Of a stretch of 64,000 bases of DNA, positions 42,925 to 57,900 are shown in pieces (the first letter of the stretch is position 1; every line of letters begins with the position of its first letter). This DNA comes from Ligustrum vulgare (lineage: Eukaryota; Streptophyta; Magnoliopsida; Lamiales; Oleaceae), in assembly GCA_963555705.1 (NCBI GenBank), contig OY743176.1, positions 41,462,497 to 41,526,496 of the forward strand, read 5' to 3'. Below the pieces are notes generated by a model. That model did no database searches. It was given only the letters and a program-made list of their open reading frames with translations, and had not been told where the DNA came from. Both the position numbers and the translations under genes were made by a program.

Positions 42925-45900
42925 TACATGTGTCCCTACTTTAATTTGAAATTCAAATTCTCCCTCCGAAACTCCCGCCCTAAAGTACGAAGATTCTAAA
43001 TTCAAAATCCGACACATGGGACCGAGTACGTATGGAATCTTCAGTCCACGCAGTGGCACGGCTCCCACAACCCGCGGGAAAACCTATATAATATTACGGT
43101 TTGCCCGCCCGCCGGGGTCAACTCCGTACAGCCAGCTGGCCGAATCCTGGTCATCCGCTCTTCGGATCAACAGGGTTGATTCAGATCAACCGTCGAACTT
43201 GAAATTTCCCGTGCTTCTAACTTGTAGCCTCACGATTAGGATGGTCTGTTCAATCGCGAGCGTTTAACTCTGTCGTACACTTGTATAAACGTGACGATCT
43301 TTTCTCACCGTCTTGTTGGCTGTGATGAACGTTTTACGGACTATGATTCTTTCGATATTTATAACATTTTTTATCGTCCTGCAGATATACTTTGAAATTC
43401 ATTTTGGGAAGTTCTTTCCCGATGAAGATGATGCCATTTGTATTTTATATTGATGTGTATTCTGTGTCGAGTGTATTCGAAGTTGAACGATTAATTTATA
43501 GCTCGTATTTTGTTCGGACATTGGATTTGCGAATCTCTTCATGTCAAATCAGAAACAGATGTAATGAGAACTTTAGATTCGAATTTGAAAATCGTTCAAT
43601 CAATTTATCGCGTTCAAATCGTAAATAATTGTTATAAAGAACATCGTAGAAACATATACTGTTAAGATAACTCATCCAGAAGATGCAGAATTTCATAGTC
43701 ATGTTATGTGCACTTGTCCATATTCTCTTCACGTCTGTATTGAATGATTTCGTAGCCTCTGTTGCGAGCCTTCCATGTGTACGTTGATCTGTGTATGCAG
43801 TCGGAGTATTCTGAGTAGTAATCCGAGTCGATCAGGCTGGATATGAATTTTGACAAGTTCGTATCTATCTTCAACCTCTCGAGGTTCTCGATTATCTGTG
43901 CAGCTGGAGTTCTGAGATAATTTATAATTCCCAAATTTATTCCGTCCTTGTAAAATAAGAAGTCGTTGTATTCTGGACAGCAGAACGGTCTGAAAACCCA
44001 CGACATCATTTTCGTTTGCCTGAACAAATGATGCATATCTTCAATATGTTGAGAATAATATTTTTATTTTATCTGTTGTTTCAAATCTTCCGGTAAATTG
44101 GAGAACAACTGTCCAAACCCGTGATTTTGGTCCAATGCGAATCGAGGCAAGTATTGAGAGGAATTCATATTTCGCATGCCGAATTCGTAACGGAGTCTAT
44201 CAAACTTACTAGTCAATTTGTGTATTGGTGTATTACTTATAGGTGTTGACCACAAAGTACATGTGTCCCTACTTTAATTTGAAATTCAAATTCTCCCTCC
44301 GAAACTCCCGCCCTAAAGTACGAAGATTCTAAATTCAAAATCCGACACATGGGACCTAGTACGTATGGAATCTTCATTCCACGCAGTGGCACGGCTCCCC
44401 CAACCCGCGGGAAAACCTATATAATATTACGGTTTGCCCGCCCGCCGAGGTCACCTACGTACAGCCAACTGGCCGAATCCTGGCCATCCGCTCTTCGGAA
44501 CAACAGGGTTGATTCAGATCAACCGTCGAACTTGAAATTGCCCGTGCTTCTAACTTGTAGCCTCACGATTAGGATGGTCCGTTCAATCGCGAGCGTTTAA
44601 CCCTGTCGTACACTTGTATAAACGTGACGATCTTTTCTCACCGTCTTGTTGGCTGTGATGAACGTTTTACGGACTGTGATTCTTTCGATATTTATAACAT
44701 TTTTGATCGTCCTGCAGATATACTTTGAAATTCATTTTGGGAAGTTCTTTCCCGATGAAGATGATGCCATTTGTATTTTATATTGATGTGTATTCTGTGT
44801 CGAGTGTATTCGAAGTTGAACGATTAATTTATAGCTCGTATTTTGTTCGGACATTTGATTTGCGAATCTCTTCGTGTCAAATTAGAAACAGATGTAATGA
44901 GAACTTTAGATTCGAATTTGAAAATCGTTCAATCAGTTTATCGCGTTCAAATCGTAAATAATTGATATAAAGAACATCGTAGAAACATATACTTCTCAGA
45001 TCACTCATTTAGAAGATGCAGAATTTCATAGTCATGTTATGTGCACTTGTCCATATTCTCTTCGCGTCTGTATTGAATGATTTCGTAGCCTCTGTTCCGA
45101 GCCGTCCATGTGTACGTTGATCTGTGTATGCAGTCGGAGTATTCTGAGTAGTAATCCGAGTCGATGAGGCTGGATATGAATTTTGACAAATTCGTATCTA
45201 TCTTCAACCTCTCGAGGTTCTCGATTATCTGTGCAGCTGGAGTTCTGAGATAATTTATAATTCCCAAATTTATTCTGTCCTTGTAAAATAAGAAGTCGTT
45301 GTATTCTGGACACCAGAACGGTCTGAAAACCCACGACATCATTTTCATTTGCCTGAACAAATGATGCATATCTTCAATATGTTGAGAATAATATTTTTAT
45401 TTTATCCGTTGTTTCAAATCTTCCGGTAAATTGGAGAACTGTCCAAACTCGTGATTTTGGTCCAATGCGAATCGAGGCGAGTATTGAGAGGAATTCATGT
45501 TTTGCATGCCGAATTCGTAACGGAGTCTCTCAAACTTACTAGTCAATATTTGTATTGGTGTATTACTTATAGGTGTTGACCACAAAGTACATGTGTCCCT
45601 ACTTTAATTTGAAATTCAAATTCTCCCTCCGAAACTCCCGCCCTAAAGTACGAAGATTCTAAATTCAAAATCCGACACATGGGACCGAGTACGTATGGAA
45701 TCTTCAGTCCACGCAGTGGCACGGCTCCCACAACCCGCGAGAAAACCTATATAATATTACGGTTTGCCCGCCCGCCGGGGTCAACTCTGTACAGCCAGCT
45801 GGCCGAATCCTGGCCATCCGCTCTTCGGATCAACAGGGTTGATTCAGATCAACCGTCGAACTTGAAATTTCCCGTGCTTCTAACTTGTAGCCTCACGATT

Positions 45901-48253
45901 AGGATGGTCTGTTCAATCGCGAGCGTTTAACTCTGTCGTACACTTGTATAAACGTGACGATCTTTTCTCACCGTCTTGTTGGCTGTGATGAACGTTTTAC
46001 GGACTATGATTCTTTCGATATTTATAACATTTTTTATCGTCCTGCAGATATACTTTGAAATTCATTTTGGGAAGTTCTTTCCCGATGAAGATGATGCCAT
46101 TTGTATTTTATATTGATGTGTATTCTGTGTCGAGTGTATTCGAAGTTGAACGATTAATTTATAGCTCGTATTTTGTTCGGACATTGGATTTGCGAATCTC
46201 TTCATGTCAAATCAGAAACAGATGTAATGAGAACTTTAGATTCGAATTTGAAAATCGTTCAATCAATTTATCGCGTTCAAATCGTAAATAATTGTTATAA
46301 AGAACATCGTAGAAACATATACTGTTCAGATCACTCATCCAGAAGATGCAGAATTTCATAGTCATGTTATGTGCACTTGTCCATATTCTCTTCGCGTCTG
46401 TATTGAATGATTTCGTAGCCTCTGTTCCGAGCCTTCCATGTGTACGTTGATCTCTGTATGCAGTCGGAGTATTCTGAGTAGTAATCCGAGTCGATCAGGC
46501 TGGATATGAATTTTGACAAGTTCGTATCTATCTTCAACCTCTCGAGGTTCTCGATCATCTGTGCAGCTGGAGTTCTGAGATAATTTATAATTCCCAAATT
46601 TATTCCGTCCTTGTAAAATAAGAAGTCGTTGTATTCTGGACAGCAGAACGGTCTGAAAACCCACGACATCATTTTCGTTTGCCTGAACAAATGATGCATA
46701 TCTTCAATATGTTGAGAATAATATTTTTATTTTATCTGTTGTTTCAAATCTTCCGGTAAATTGGAGAACAACTGTCCAAACCCGTGATTTTGGTCCAATG
46801 CGAATCGAGGCAAGTATTGAGAGGAATTCATATTTCGCATGCCGAATTCGTAACGGAGTCTATCAAACTTACTAGTCAATTTGTGTATTGGTGTATTACT
46901 TATAGGTGTTGACCACAAAGTACATGTGTCCCTACTTTAATTTGAAATTCAAATTCTCCCTCCGAAACTCCCGCCCTAAAGTACGAAGATTCTAAATTCA
47001 AAATCCGACACATGGGACCTAGTACGTATGGAATCTTCATTCCACGCAGTGGCACGGCTCCCCCAACCCGCGGGAAAACCTATATAATATTACGGTTTGC
47101 CCGCCCGCCGAGGTCACCTCCGTACAGCCAACTGGCCGAATCCTGGCCATCCGCTCTTCGGAACAACAGGGTTGATTCAGATCAACCGTCGAACTTGAAA
47201 TTGCCCGTGCTTCTAACTTGTAGCCTCACGATTAGGATGGTCCGTTCAATCGCGAGCGTTTAACCCTGTCGTACACTTGTATAAACGTGACGATCTTTTC
47301 TCACCGTCTTGTTGGCTGTGATGAACGTTTTACGGACTGTGATTCTTTCGATATTTATAACATTTTTGATCGTCCTGCAGATATACTTTGAAATTCATTT
47401 TGGGAAGTTCTTTCCCGATGAAGATGATGCCATTTGTATTTTATATTGATGTGTATTCTGTGTCGAGTGTATTCGAAGTTGAACGATTAATTTATAGCTC
47501 GTATTTTGTTCGGACATTTGATTTGCGAATCTCTTCGTGTCAAATTAGAAACAGATGTAATGAGAACTTTAGATTCGAATTTGAAAATCGTTCAATCAGT
47601 TTATCGCGTTCAAATCGTAAATAATTGATATAAAGAACATCGTAGAAACATATACTTCTCAGATCACTCATTTAGAAGATGCAGAATTTCATAGTCATGT
47701 TATGTGCACTTGTCCATATTCTCTTCGCGTCTGAATTGAATGATTTCGTAGCCTCTGTTCCGAGCCGTCCATGTGTACGTTGATCTGTGTATGCAGTCGG
47801 AGTATTCTGAGTAGTAATCCGAGTCGATCAGGCTGGATATGAATTTTGAAAAATTCGTATCTATCTTCAACCTCTCGAGGTTCTCGATTATCTGTGCAGC
47901 TGGAGTTCTGAGATAATTTATAATTCCCAAATTTATTCCGTCCTCGTAAAATAAGAAGTCGTTGTATTCTGGACACCAGAACGGTCTGAAAACCCACGAC
48001 ATCATTTTCGTTTGCCTGAACAAATGATGCATATCTTCAATATGTTGAGAATAATATTTTTATTTTATCCGTTGTTTCAAATCTTCCGGTAAATTGGAGA
48101 ACAACTGTCCAAACTCGTGATTTTGGTCCAATGCGAATCGAGGCGAGTATTGAGAGGAATTCATATTTCGCATGCCGAATTCGTAACGGAGTCTATCAAA
48201 CTTACTAGTCAATTTGTGTATTGGTGTATTACTTATAGGTGTTGACCACAAAG
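42925..48253 (+). repeat. Units M27-M30, dimeric higher-order repeat
   Basis: Units start at 42925, 44258, 45588 and 46921. M27 matches M29 and M28 matches M30 in diagnostic variants (for example GGTCTGTTCAATC in M27/M29; CTTCATTCCACGC and CCCTGTCG in M28/M30). The working period is therefore about 2,663 bp. Confidence 0.94.
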
Positions 48254-49582
48254 TACATGTGTCCCTACTTTAATTTGAAATTCAAATTCTCCCTCCGAAA
48301 CTCCCGCCCTAAAGTACGAAGATTCTAAATTCAAAATCCGACACATGGGACCGAGTACGTATGGAATCTTCAGTCCACGCAGTGGCACGGCTCCCACAAC
48401 CCGCGGGAAAACCTATATAATATTACGGTTTGCCCGCCCGCCGAGGTCAACTCCGTACAGCCAGCTGGCCGAATCCTGGCCATCCGCTCTTCGGACCAAC
48501 AGGGTTGATTCAGATCAACCGTCGAACTTGAAATTGCCCGTGCTTCTAACTTGTAGCCTCACGATTAGGATGGTCCGTTCAATCGCGAGCGTTTAACTCT
48601 GTCGTACACTTGTATAAACGTGACGATCTTTTCTCACCGTCTTGTTGGCTGTGATGAACGTTTTACGGACTTTGATTCTTTCGATATTTATAACTTTTTT
48701 GATCGTCCTGCAGATATACTTTGAAATTCATTTTGGGAAGTTCTTTCCCAATGAAGATGATGCCATTTGTATTTTATATTGATGTGTATTCTGTGTCGAG
48801 TGTATTCGAAGTTGAACGATTAATTTATAGCTCGTATTTTGTTCGGACATTTGATTTGCGAATCTCTTCGTGTCAAATTAGAAACAGATGTAATGAGAAC
48901 TTTAGATTCGAATTTGAAAATCGTTCAATCAGTTTATCGCGTTCAAATCGTAAATAATTGATATAAAGAACATCGTAGAAACATATACTTCTCAGATCAC
49001 TCATTTAGAAGATGCAGAATTTCATAGTCATGTTATGTGCACTTGTCCATATTCTCTTCGCGTCTGTATTGAATGATTTCGTAGCCTCTGTTCCGAGCCG
49101 TCCATGTGTACGTTGATCTGTGTATGCAGTCGGAGTATTCTGAGTAGTAATCCGAGTCGATCAGGCTGGATATGAATTTTGACAAATTCGTATCTATCTT
49201 CAACCTCTCGAGGTTCTCGATTATCTGTGCAGCTGGAGTTCTGAGATAATTTATAATTCCCAAATTTATTCTGTCCTTGTAAAATAAGAAGTCGTTGTAT
49301 TCTGGACACCAGAACGGTCTGAAAACCCACGACATCATTTTCGTTTCCTGAACAAATGATGCATATCTTCAATATGTTGAAAATAATATTTTTATTTTAT
49401 CCGTTGTTTCAAATCTTCCGGTAAATTGGAGAACTGTCCAAACTCGTGATTTTAGTCCAATGCGAATCGAGGCGAGTATTGAGAGGAATTCATGTTTTCC
49501 ATGCCGAATTCGTAACGGAGTCTCTCAAACTTACTAGTCAATATTTGTATTGGTGTATTACTTATAGGTGTTGACCACAAAG
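48254..49582 (+). repeat. Unit M31
   Basis: This 1,329-bp unit resembles M25 on its left (GGACCAACAGG) and carries GGAGAACTGTCC on its right. The hairpin loop is intact. The complementary-sense frame is split. Confidence 0.94.
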
Positions 49583-52500
49583 TACATGTGTCCCTACTTT
49601 AATTTGAAATTCAAATTCTCCCTCCGAAACTCCCGCCCTAAAGTACGAAGATTCTAAATTCAAAATCCGACACATGGGACCGAGTACGTATGGAATCTTC
49701 AGTCCACGCAGTGGCACGGCTCCCACAACCCGCGGGAAAACCTATATAATATTACGGTTTGCCCGCCCGTCGGGGTCAACTCCGTACAGCCAGCTGGCCG
49801 AATCCTGGCCATCCGCTCTTCGGATCAACAGGGTTGATTCAGATCAACCGTCGAACTTGAAATTTCCCGTGCTTCTAACTTGTAGCCTCACGATTAGGAT
49901 GGTCTGTTCAATCGCGAGCGTTTAACTCTGTCGTACACTTGTATAAACGTGATGATCTTTTCTCACCGTCTTGTTGGCTGTGATGAACGTTTTACGGACT
50001 ATGATTCTTTCGATATTTATAACATTTTTTATCGTCCTGCAGATATACTTTGAAATTCATTTTGGGAAGTTCTTTCCCGATGAAGATGATGCCATTTGTA
50101 TTTTATATTGATGTGTATTCTGTGTCGAGTGTATTCGAAGTTGAACGATTAATTTATAGCTCGTATTTTGTTCGGACATTGGATTTGCGAATCTCTTCAT
50201 GTCAAATCAGAAACAGATGTAATGAGAACTTTAGATTCGAATTTGAAAATCGTTCAATCAATTTATCGCGTTCAAATCGTAAATAATTGTTATAAAGAAC
50301 ATCGTAGAAACATATACTGTTCAGATCACTCATCCAGAAGATGCAGAATTTCATAGTCATGTTATGTGCACTTGTCCATATTCTCTTCGCGTCTGTATTG
50401 AATGATTTCGTAGCCTCTGTTCCGAGCCGTCCATGTGTACGTTGATCTGTGTATGCAGTTGGAGTATTCTGAGTAGTAATCCGAGTCGATCAGGATGGAT
50501 ATGAATTTTGACAAATTCGTATCTATCTTCAACCTCTCGAGGTTCTCGATTATCTGTGCAGCTGGAGTTCTGAGATAATTTATAATTCCCAAATTTATTC
50601 CGTCCTTGTAAAATAAGAAGTCGTTGTATTCTGGACACCAGAACGGTCTGAAAACCCACGACATCATTTTCGTTTGCCTGAACAAATGATGCATATCTTC
50701 AATATGTTGAGAATAATATTTTTTTTATCTGTTGTTTCAAATCTTCCGGTAAATTGGAGAACAACTGTCCAAACTCGTGATTTGTGTCCAATGCGAATCG
50801 AGGCAAGTATTGAGAGGAATTCATGTTTCGCATGCCGAATTCGTAACGGAGTCTCTCAAACTTACTAGTCAATATTTTTATTGGTGTATTACTTATAGGT
50901 GTTGACCACAAAGTACATGTGTCCCTACTTTAATTTGAAATTCAAATTCTCCCTCCGAAACTCCCGCCCTAAAGTACGAAGATTCTAAATTCAAAATCCG
51001 ACACAAGGGACCGAGTACGTATGGAATCTTCAGCCCACGCAATGGCACGGCTCCCACAACCCGCGGGAAAACCTATATAATATTACGGTTTGCCCGCCCG
51101 CCGGGGTCAACTCCGTACAGCCAGCTGGCCGAATCCTTGCCATCCGCTCTTCGGATGAACAGGGTTGATTCAGATCAACCGTCGAACTTGAAATTGCCCG
51201 TGCTTCTAACTTGTAGCCTCACGATTAGGATGGTCCGTTCAATCGCGAGCGTTTAACTCTATCGTACACTTGTATAAACGTGACGATCTTTTCTCCCGTC
51301 TTGTTGGTTGTGATGAACGTTTTACGGACTATGATTCTTTCGATATTTATAACATTTTTTATAGTCCTGCAGATATACTTTGAAATTCATTTTGGGAAGT
51401 TATTTCCCGATGAAGATGATGCCATTTGTATTTTATATTGATGTGTATTCTGTGTCGAGTGTATTCGAAGTTGAACGATTAATTTATAGCTCGTATTTTG
51501 TTCGGACATTGGATTTGCGAATCTCTTCATGTCAAATCAGAAACAGATGTAATGAGAACTTTAGATTTGAATTTGAAAATCGTTCAATCAATTTATCGCG
51601 TTCAAATCGTAAATAATTGTTATAAAGAACATCGTAGAAACATATACTGTTCAGATCACTCATCCAGAAGATGCAGAATTTCATAGTCATGTTATGTGCA
51701 CTTGTCCATATTCTCTTCGCGTCTGTATTGAATGATTTCGTAGCCTCTGTTCCGAGCCGTCCATGTGTACGTTGATCTGTGTATGCAGTCGGAGTATTCT
51801 GAGTAGTAATCCGAGTCGATCAGGCTGGATATGAATTTTGACAAATTCGTATCTATCTTCAACCTCTCGAGGTTCTCGATTATCTGTGCAGCTGGAGTTC
51901 TGAGATAATTTATAATTCCCAAATTTATTCTGTCCTTGTAAAATAAGAAGTCGTTGTATTCTGGACACCAGAACGGTCTGAAAACCCACGACATCATTTT
52001 CGTTTCCTGAACAAATGATGCATATCTTCAATATGTTGAAAATAATATTTTTATTTTATCCGTTGTTTCAAATCTTCCGGTAAATTGGAGAACTGTCCAA
52101 ACTCGTGATTTTAGTCCAATGCGAATCGAGGCGAGTATTGAGAGGAATTCATGTTTTCCATGCCGAATTCGTAACGGAGTCTCTCAAACTTACTAGTCAA
52201 TATTTGTATTGGTGTATTACTTATAGGTGTTGACCACAAAGTACATGTGTCCCTACTTTAATTTGAAATTCAAATTCTCCCTCCGAAACTCCCGCCCTAA
52301 AGTACGAAGATTCTAAATTCAAAATCCGACACATGGGACCGAGTACGTATGGAATCTTCAGTCCACGCAGTGGCACGGCTCCCACAACCCGCGGGAAAAC
52401 CTATATAATATTACGGTTTGCCCGCCCGTCGGGGTCAACTCCGTACAGCCAGCTGGCCGAATCCTGGCCATCCGCTCTTCGGATCAACAGGGTTGATTCA

Positions 52501-54903
52501 GATCAACCGTCGAACTTGAAATTTCCCGTGCTTCTAACTTGTAGCCTCACGATTAGGATGGTCTGTTCAATCGCGAGCGTTTAACTCTGTCGTACACTTG
52601 TATAAACGTGACGATCTTTTCTCACCGTCTTGTTGGCTGTGATGAACGTTTTACGGACTATGATTCTTTCGATATTTATAACATTTTTTATCGTCCTGCA
52701 GATATACTTTGAAATTCATTTTGGGAAGTTCTTTCCCGATGAAGATGATGCCATTTGTATTTTATATTGATGTGTATTCTGTGTCGAGTGTATTCGAAGT
52801 TGAACGATTAATTTATAGCTCGTATTTTGTTCGGACATTGGATTTGCGAATCTCTTCATGTCAAATCAGAAACAGATGTAATGAGAACTTTAGATTCGAA
52901 TTTGAAAATCGTTCAATCAATTTATCGCGTTCAAATCGTAAATAATTGTTATAAAGAACATCGTAGAAACATATACTGTTCAGATCACTCATCCAGAAGA
53001 TGCAGAATTTCATAGTCATGTTATGTGCACTTGTCCATATTCTCTTCGCGTCTGTATTGAATGATTTCGTAGCCTCTGTTCCGAGCCGTCCATGTGTACG
53101 TTGATCTGTGTATGCAGTTGGAGTATTCTGAGTAGTAATCCGAGTCGATCAGGCTGGATATGAATTTTGACAAATTCGTATCTATCTTCAACCTCTCGAG
53201 GTTCTCGATTATCAGTGCAGCTGGAGTTCTGAGATAATTTATAATTCCCAAATTTATTCCGTCCTTGTAAAATAAGAAGTCGTTGTATTCTGGACACCAG
53301 AACGGTCTGAAAACCCACGACATCATTTTCGTTTGCCTGAACAAATGATGCATATCTTCAATATGTTGAGAATAATATTTTTTTTATCTGTTGTTTCAAA
53401 TCTTCCGGTAAATTGGAGAACAACTGTCCAAACTCGTGATTTGTGTCCAATGCGAATCGAGGCAAGTATTGAGAGGAATTCATGTTTCGCATGCCGAATT
53501 CGTAACGGAGTCTCTCAAACTTACTAGTCAATATTTTTATTGGTGTATTACTTATAGGTGTTGACCACAAAGTACATGTGTCCCTACTTTAATTTGAAAT
53601 TCAAATTCTCCCTCCGAAACTCCCGCCCTAAAGTACGAAGATTCTAAATTCAAAATCCGACACAAGGGACCGAGTACGTATGGAATCTTCAGCCCACGCA
53701 ATGGCACGGCTCCCACAACCCGCGGGAAAACCTATATAATATTACGGTTTGCCCGCCCGCCGGGGTCAACTCCGTACAGCCAGCTGGCCGAATCCTTGCC
53801 ATCCGCTCTTCGGATGAACAGGGTTGATTCAGATCAACCGTCGAACTTGAAATTGCCCGTGCTTCTAACTTGTAGCCTCACGATTAGGATGGTCCGTTCA
53901 ATCGCGAGCGTTTAACTCTATCGTACACTTGTATAAACGTGACGATCTTTTCTCCCGTCTTGTTGGTTGTGATGAACGTTTTACGGACTATGATTCTTTC
54001 GATATTTATAACATTTTTTATCGTCCTGCAGATATACTTTGAAATTCATTTTGGGAAGTTATTTCCCGATGAAGATGATGCCATTTGTATTTTATATTGA
54101 TGTGTATTCTGTGTCGAGTGTATTCGAAGTTGAACGATTAATTTATAGCTCGTATTTTGTTCGGACATTGGATTTGCGAATCTCTTCATGTCAAATCAGA
54201 AACAGATGTAATGAGAACTTTAGATTTGAATTTGAAAATCGTTCAATCAATTTATCGCGTTCAAATCGTAAATAATTGTTATAAAGAACATCGTAGAAAC
54301 ATATACTGTTCAGATCACTCATCCAGAAGATGCAGAATTTCATAGTCATGTTATGTGCACTTGTCCATATTCTCTTCGCGTCTGTATTGAATGATTTCGT
54401 AGCCTCTGTTCCGAGCCGTCCATGTGTACGTTGATCTGTGTATGCAGTCGGAGTATTCTGAGTAGTAATCCGAGTCGATCAGGCTGGATTTGAATTTTGA
54501 CAAATTCGTATCTATCTTCAACCTCTCGAGGTTCTCGATTATCTGTGCAGCTGGAGTTCTGAGATAATTTATAATTCCCAAATTTATTTCGTCCTTGTAA
54601 AATAAGAAGTCGTTGTATTCTGGACACCAGAACGGTCTGAAAACCCACGACATCATTTTCGTTTGCCTGAAAAAATGATGCATATCTTCAATATGTTGAG
54701 AATAATATTTTTTTTTATCTGTTGTTTCAAATCTTCCGGTAAATTGGAGAACATCTGTCCAAACTCGTGATTTTGGTCCAATGCGAATCGAGGCGAGTAT
54801 TGAGAGGAATTCATGTTTCGCATGCCGAATTCGTAACGGAGTCTCTCAAACTTACTAGTCAATATTTGTATTGGTGTATTACTTATAGGTGTTGACCACA
54901 AAG
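49583..54903 (+). repeat. Units M32-M35, dimeric higher-order repeat
   Basis: Units start at 49583, 50914, 52242 and 53573. M32 matches M34 (CCCGTCGGGGTC) and M33 matches M35 (ACACAAGGGACC, TTGTTGGTTGTG, AAGTTATTTCCC). This is a two-unit block of about 2,659 bp copied twice. Confidence 0.95.
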
Positions 54904-57900
54904 TACATGTGTCCCTACTTTAATTTGAAATTCAAATTCTCCCTCCGAAACTCCCGCCCTAAAGTACGAAGATTCTAAATTCAAAATCCGACACATGGGA
55001 CCGAGTACGTATGGAATCTTCAGTCCACGCAATGGCACGGCTCCCACAACCCGCGGGAAAACCTATATAATATTACGGTTTGCCCGCCCGCCGGGGTAAA
55101 CTCCGTACAGCCAGCTGGCCGAATCCTGGCCATCCGCTCTTCGAATCAACAGGGTTGATTCAGATCAACCGTCGAACTTGAAATTGCCCGTGCTTCTAAC
55201 TTGTAGCCTCACGATTAGGATGGTCCGTTCAATCGCGAGCGTTTAACTCTGTCATACACTTGTATAAACGTGACGGTCTTTTCTCGCCGTCTTGTTGGTT
55301 GTGATGAACGTTTTACGGACTATGATTCTTTCGATATTTATAACATTTTTGATCGTCCTGCAGATATACTTTGAAATTCATTTTGGGAAGTTCTTTCCCG
55401 ATGAAGATGATGCCATTTGTATTTTATATTGATGTGTATTCTGTGTCGAGTGTATTCGAAGTTGAACGATTAATTTATAGCTCGTATTTTGTTCGGACAT
55501 TTGATTTGGGAATCTCTTCATGTCAAATCAGAAACAGATGTAATGAGAACTTTAGATTCGAATTTGAAAATCGTTCAATCAATTTATCGCGTTCAAATCG
55601 TAAATAATTGTTATAAAGAACATCGTAGAAACATATACTGTTCAGATCACTCATCCAGAAGATGCAGAATTTCATAGTCATGTTATGTGCACTTGTCCAT
55701 ATTCTCTTCGCGTCTGTATTGAATGATTTCGTAGCCTCTGTTCCGAGCCGTCCATGTGTACGTTGATCTGTGTATGCAGTCGGAGTATTCTGAGTAGTAA
55801 TCCGAGTCGATCAGGCTGGATATGAATTTTGACAAATTCGTATCTATCTTCAACCTCTCGAGGTTCTCGATTATCTGTGCAGCTGGAGTTCTGAGATAAT
55901 TTATAATTCCCAAATTTATTCCGTCCTTGTAAAATAAGAAGTCGTTGTATTCTGGACACCAGAACGGTCTGAAAACCCACGACATCATTTTCGTTTGCCT
56001 GAACAAATGATGCATATCTTCAATATGTTGAGAATAATATTTTTTTTTATCTGTTGTTTCAAATCTTCCGGTAAATTGGAGAACAACTGTCCAAACTCGT
56101 GATTTGTGTCCAATGCGAATCGAGGCAAGTATTGAGAGGAATTCATGTTTCGCATGCCGAATTCGTAACGGAGTCTCTCAAACTTACTAGTCAATATTTT
56201 TATTGGTGTATTACTTATAGGTGTTGACCACAAAGTACATGTGTCCCTACTTTAATTTGAAATTCAAATTCTCCCTCCGAAACTCCCGCCCTAAAGTACG
56301 AAGATTCTAAATTCAAAATCCGACACAAGGGACCGAGTACGTATGGAATCTTCAGCCCACGCAATGGCACGGCTCCCACAACCCGCGGGAAAACCTATAT
56401 AATATTACGGTTTGCCCGCCCGCCGGGGTCAACTCCGTACAGCCAGCTGGCCGAATCCTTGCCATCCGCTCTTCGGATGAACAGGGTTGATTCAGATCAA
56501 CCGTCGAACTTGAAATTGCCCGTGCTTCTAACTTGTAGCCTCACGATTAGGATGGTCCGTTCAATCGCGAGCGTTTAACTCTATCGTACACTTGTATAAA
56601 CGTGACGATCTTTTCTCCCGTCTTGTTGGTTGTGATGAACGTTTTACGGACTATGATTCTTTCGATATTTATAACATTTTTGATCGTCCTGCAGATATAC
56701 TTTGAAATTCATTTTGGGAAGTTATTTCCCGATGAAGATGATGCCATTTGTATTTTATATTGATGTGTATTCTGTGTCGAGTGTATTCGAAGTTGAACGA
56801 TTAATTTATAGCTCGTATTTTGTTCGGACATTGGATTTGCGAATCTCTTCATGTCAAATCAGAAACAGATGTAATGAGAACTTTAGATTTGAATTTGAAA
56901 ATCGTTCAATCAATTTATCGCGTTCAAATCGTAAATAATTGTTATAAAGAACATCGTAGAAACATATACTGTTCAGATCACTCATCCAGAAGATGCAGAA
57001 TTTCATAGTCATGTTATGTGCACTTGTCCATATTCTCTTCGCGTCTGTATTGAATGATTTCGTAGCCTCTGTTCCGAGCCGTCCATGTGTACGTTGATCT
57101 GTGTATGCAGTCGGAGTATTCTGAGTAGTAATCCGAGTCGATCAGGCTGGATATGAATTTTGACAAATTCGTATCTATCTTCAACCTCTCGAGGTTCTCG
57201 ATTATCTGTGCAGCTGGAGTTCTGAGATAATTTATAATTCCCAAATTTATTCCGTCCTTGTAAAATAAGAAGTCGTTGTATTCTGGACACCAGAACGGTC
57301 TGAAAACCCACGACATCATTTTCGTTTGCCTGAACAAATGATGCATATCTTCAATATGTTGAGAATAATATTTTTTTTTATCTGTTGTTTCAAATCTTCC
57401 GGTAAATTGGAGAACAACTGTCCAAACTCGTGATTTGTGTCCAATGCGAATCGAGGCAAGTATTGAGAGGAATTCATGTTTCGCATGCCGAATTCGTAAC
57501 GGAGTCTCTCAAACTTACTAGTCAATATTTTTATTGGTGTATTACTTATAGGTGTTGACCACAAAGTACATGTGTCCCTACTTTAATTTGAAATTCAAAT
57601 TCTCCCTCCGAAACTCCCGCCCTAAAGTACGAAGATTCTAAATTCAAAATCCGACACAAGGGACCGAGTACGTATGGAATCTTCAGCCCACGCAATGGCA
57701 CGGCTCCCACAACCCGCGGGAAAACCTATATAATATTACGGTTTGCCCGCCCGCCGGGGTCAACTCCGTACAGCCAGCTGGCCGAATCCTTGCCATCCGC
57801 TCTTCGGATGAACAGGGTTGATTCAGATCAACCGTCGAACTTGAAATTGCCCGTGCTTCTAACTTGTAGCCTCACGATTAGGATGGTCCGTTCAATCGCG

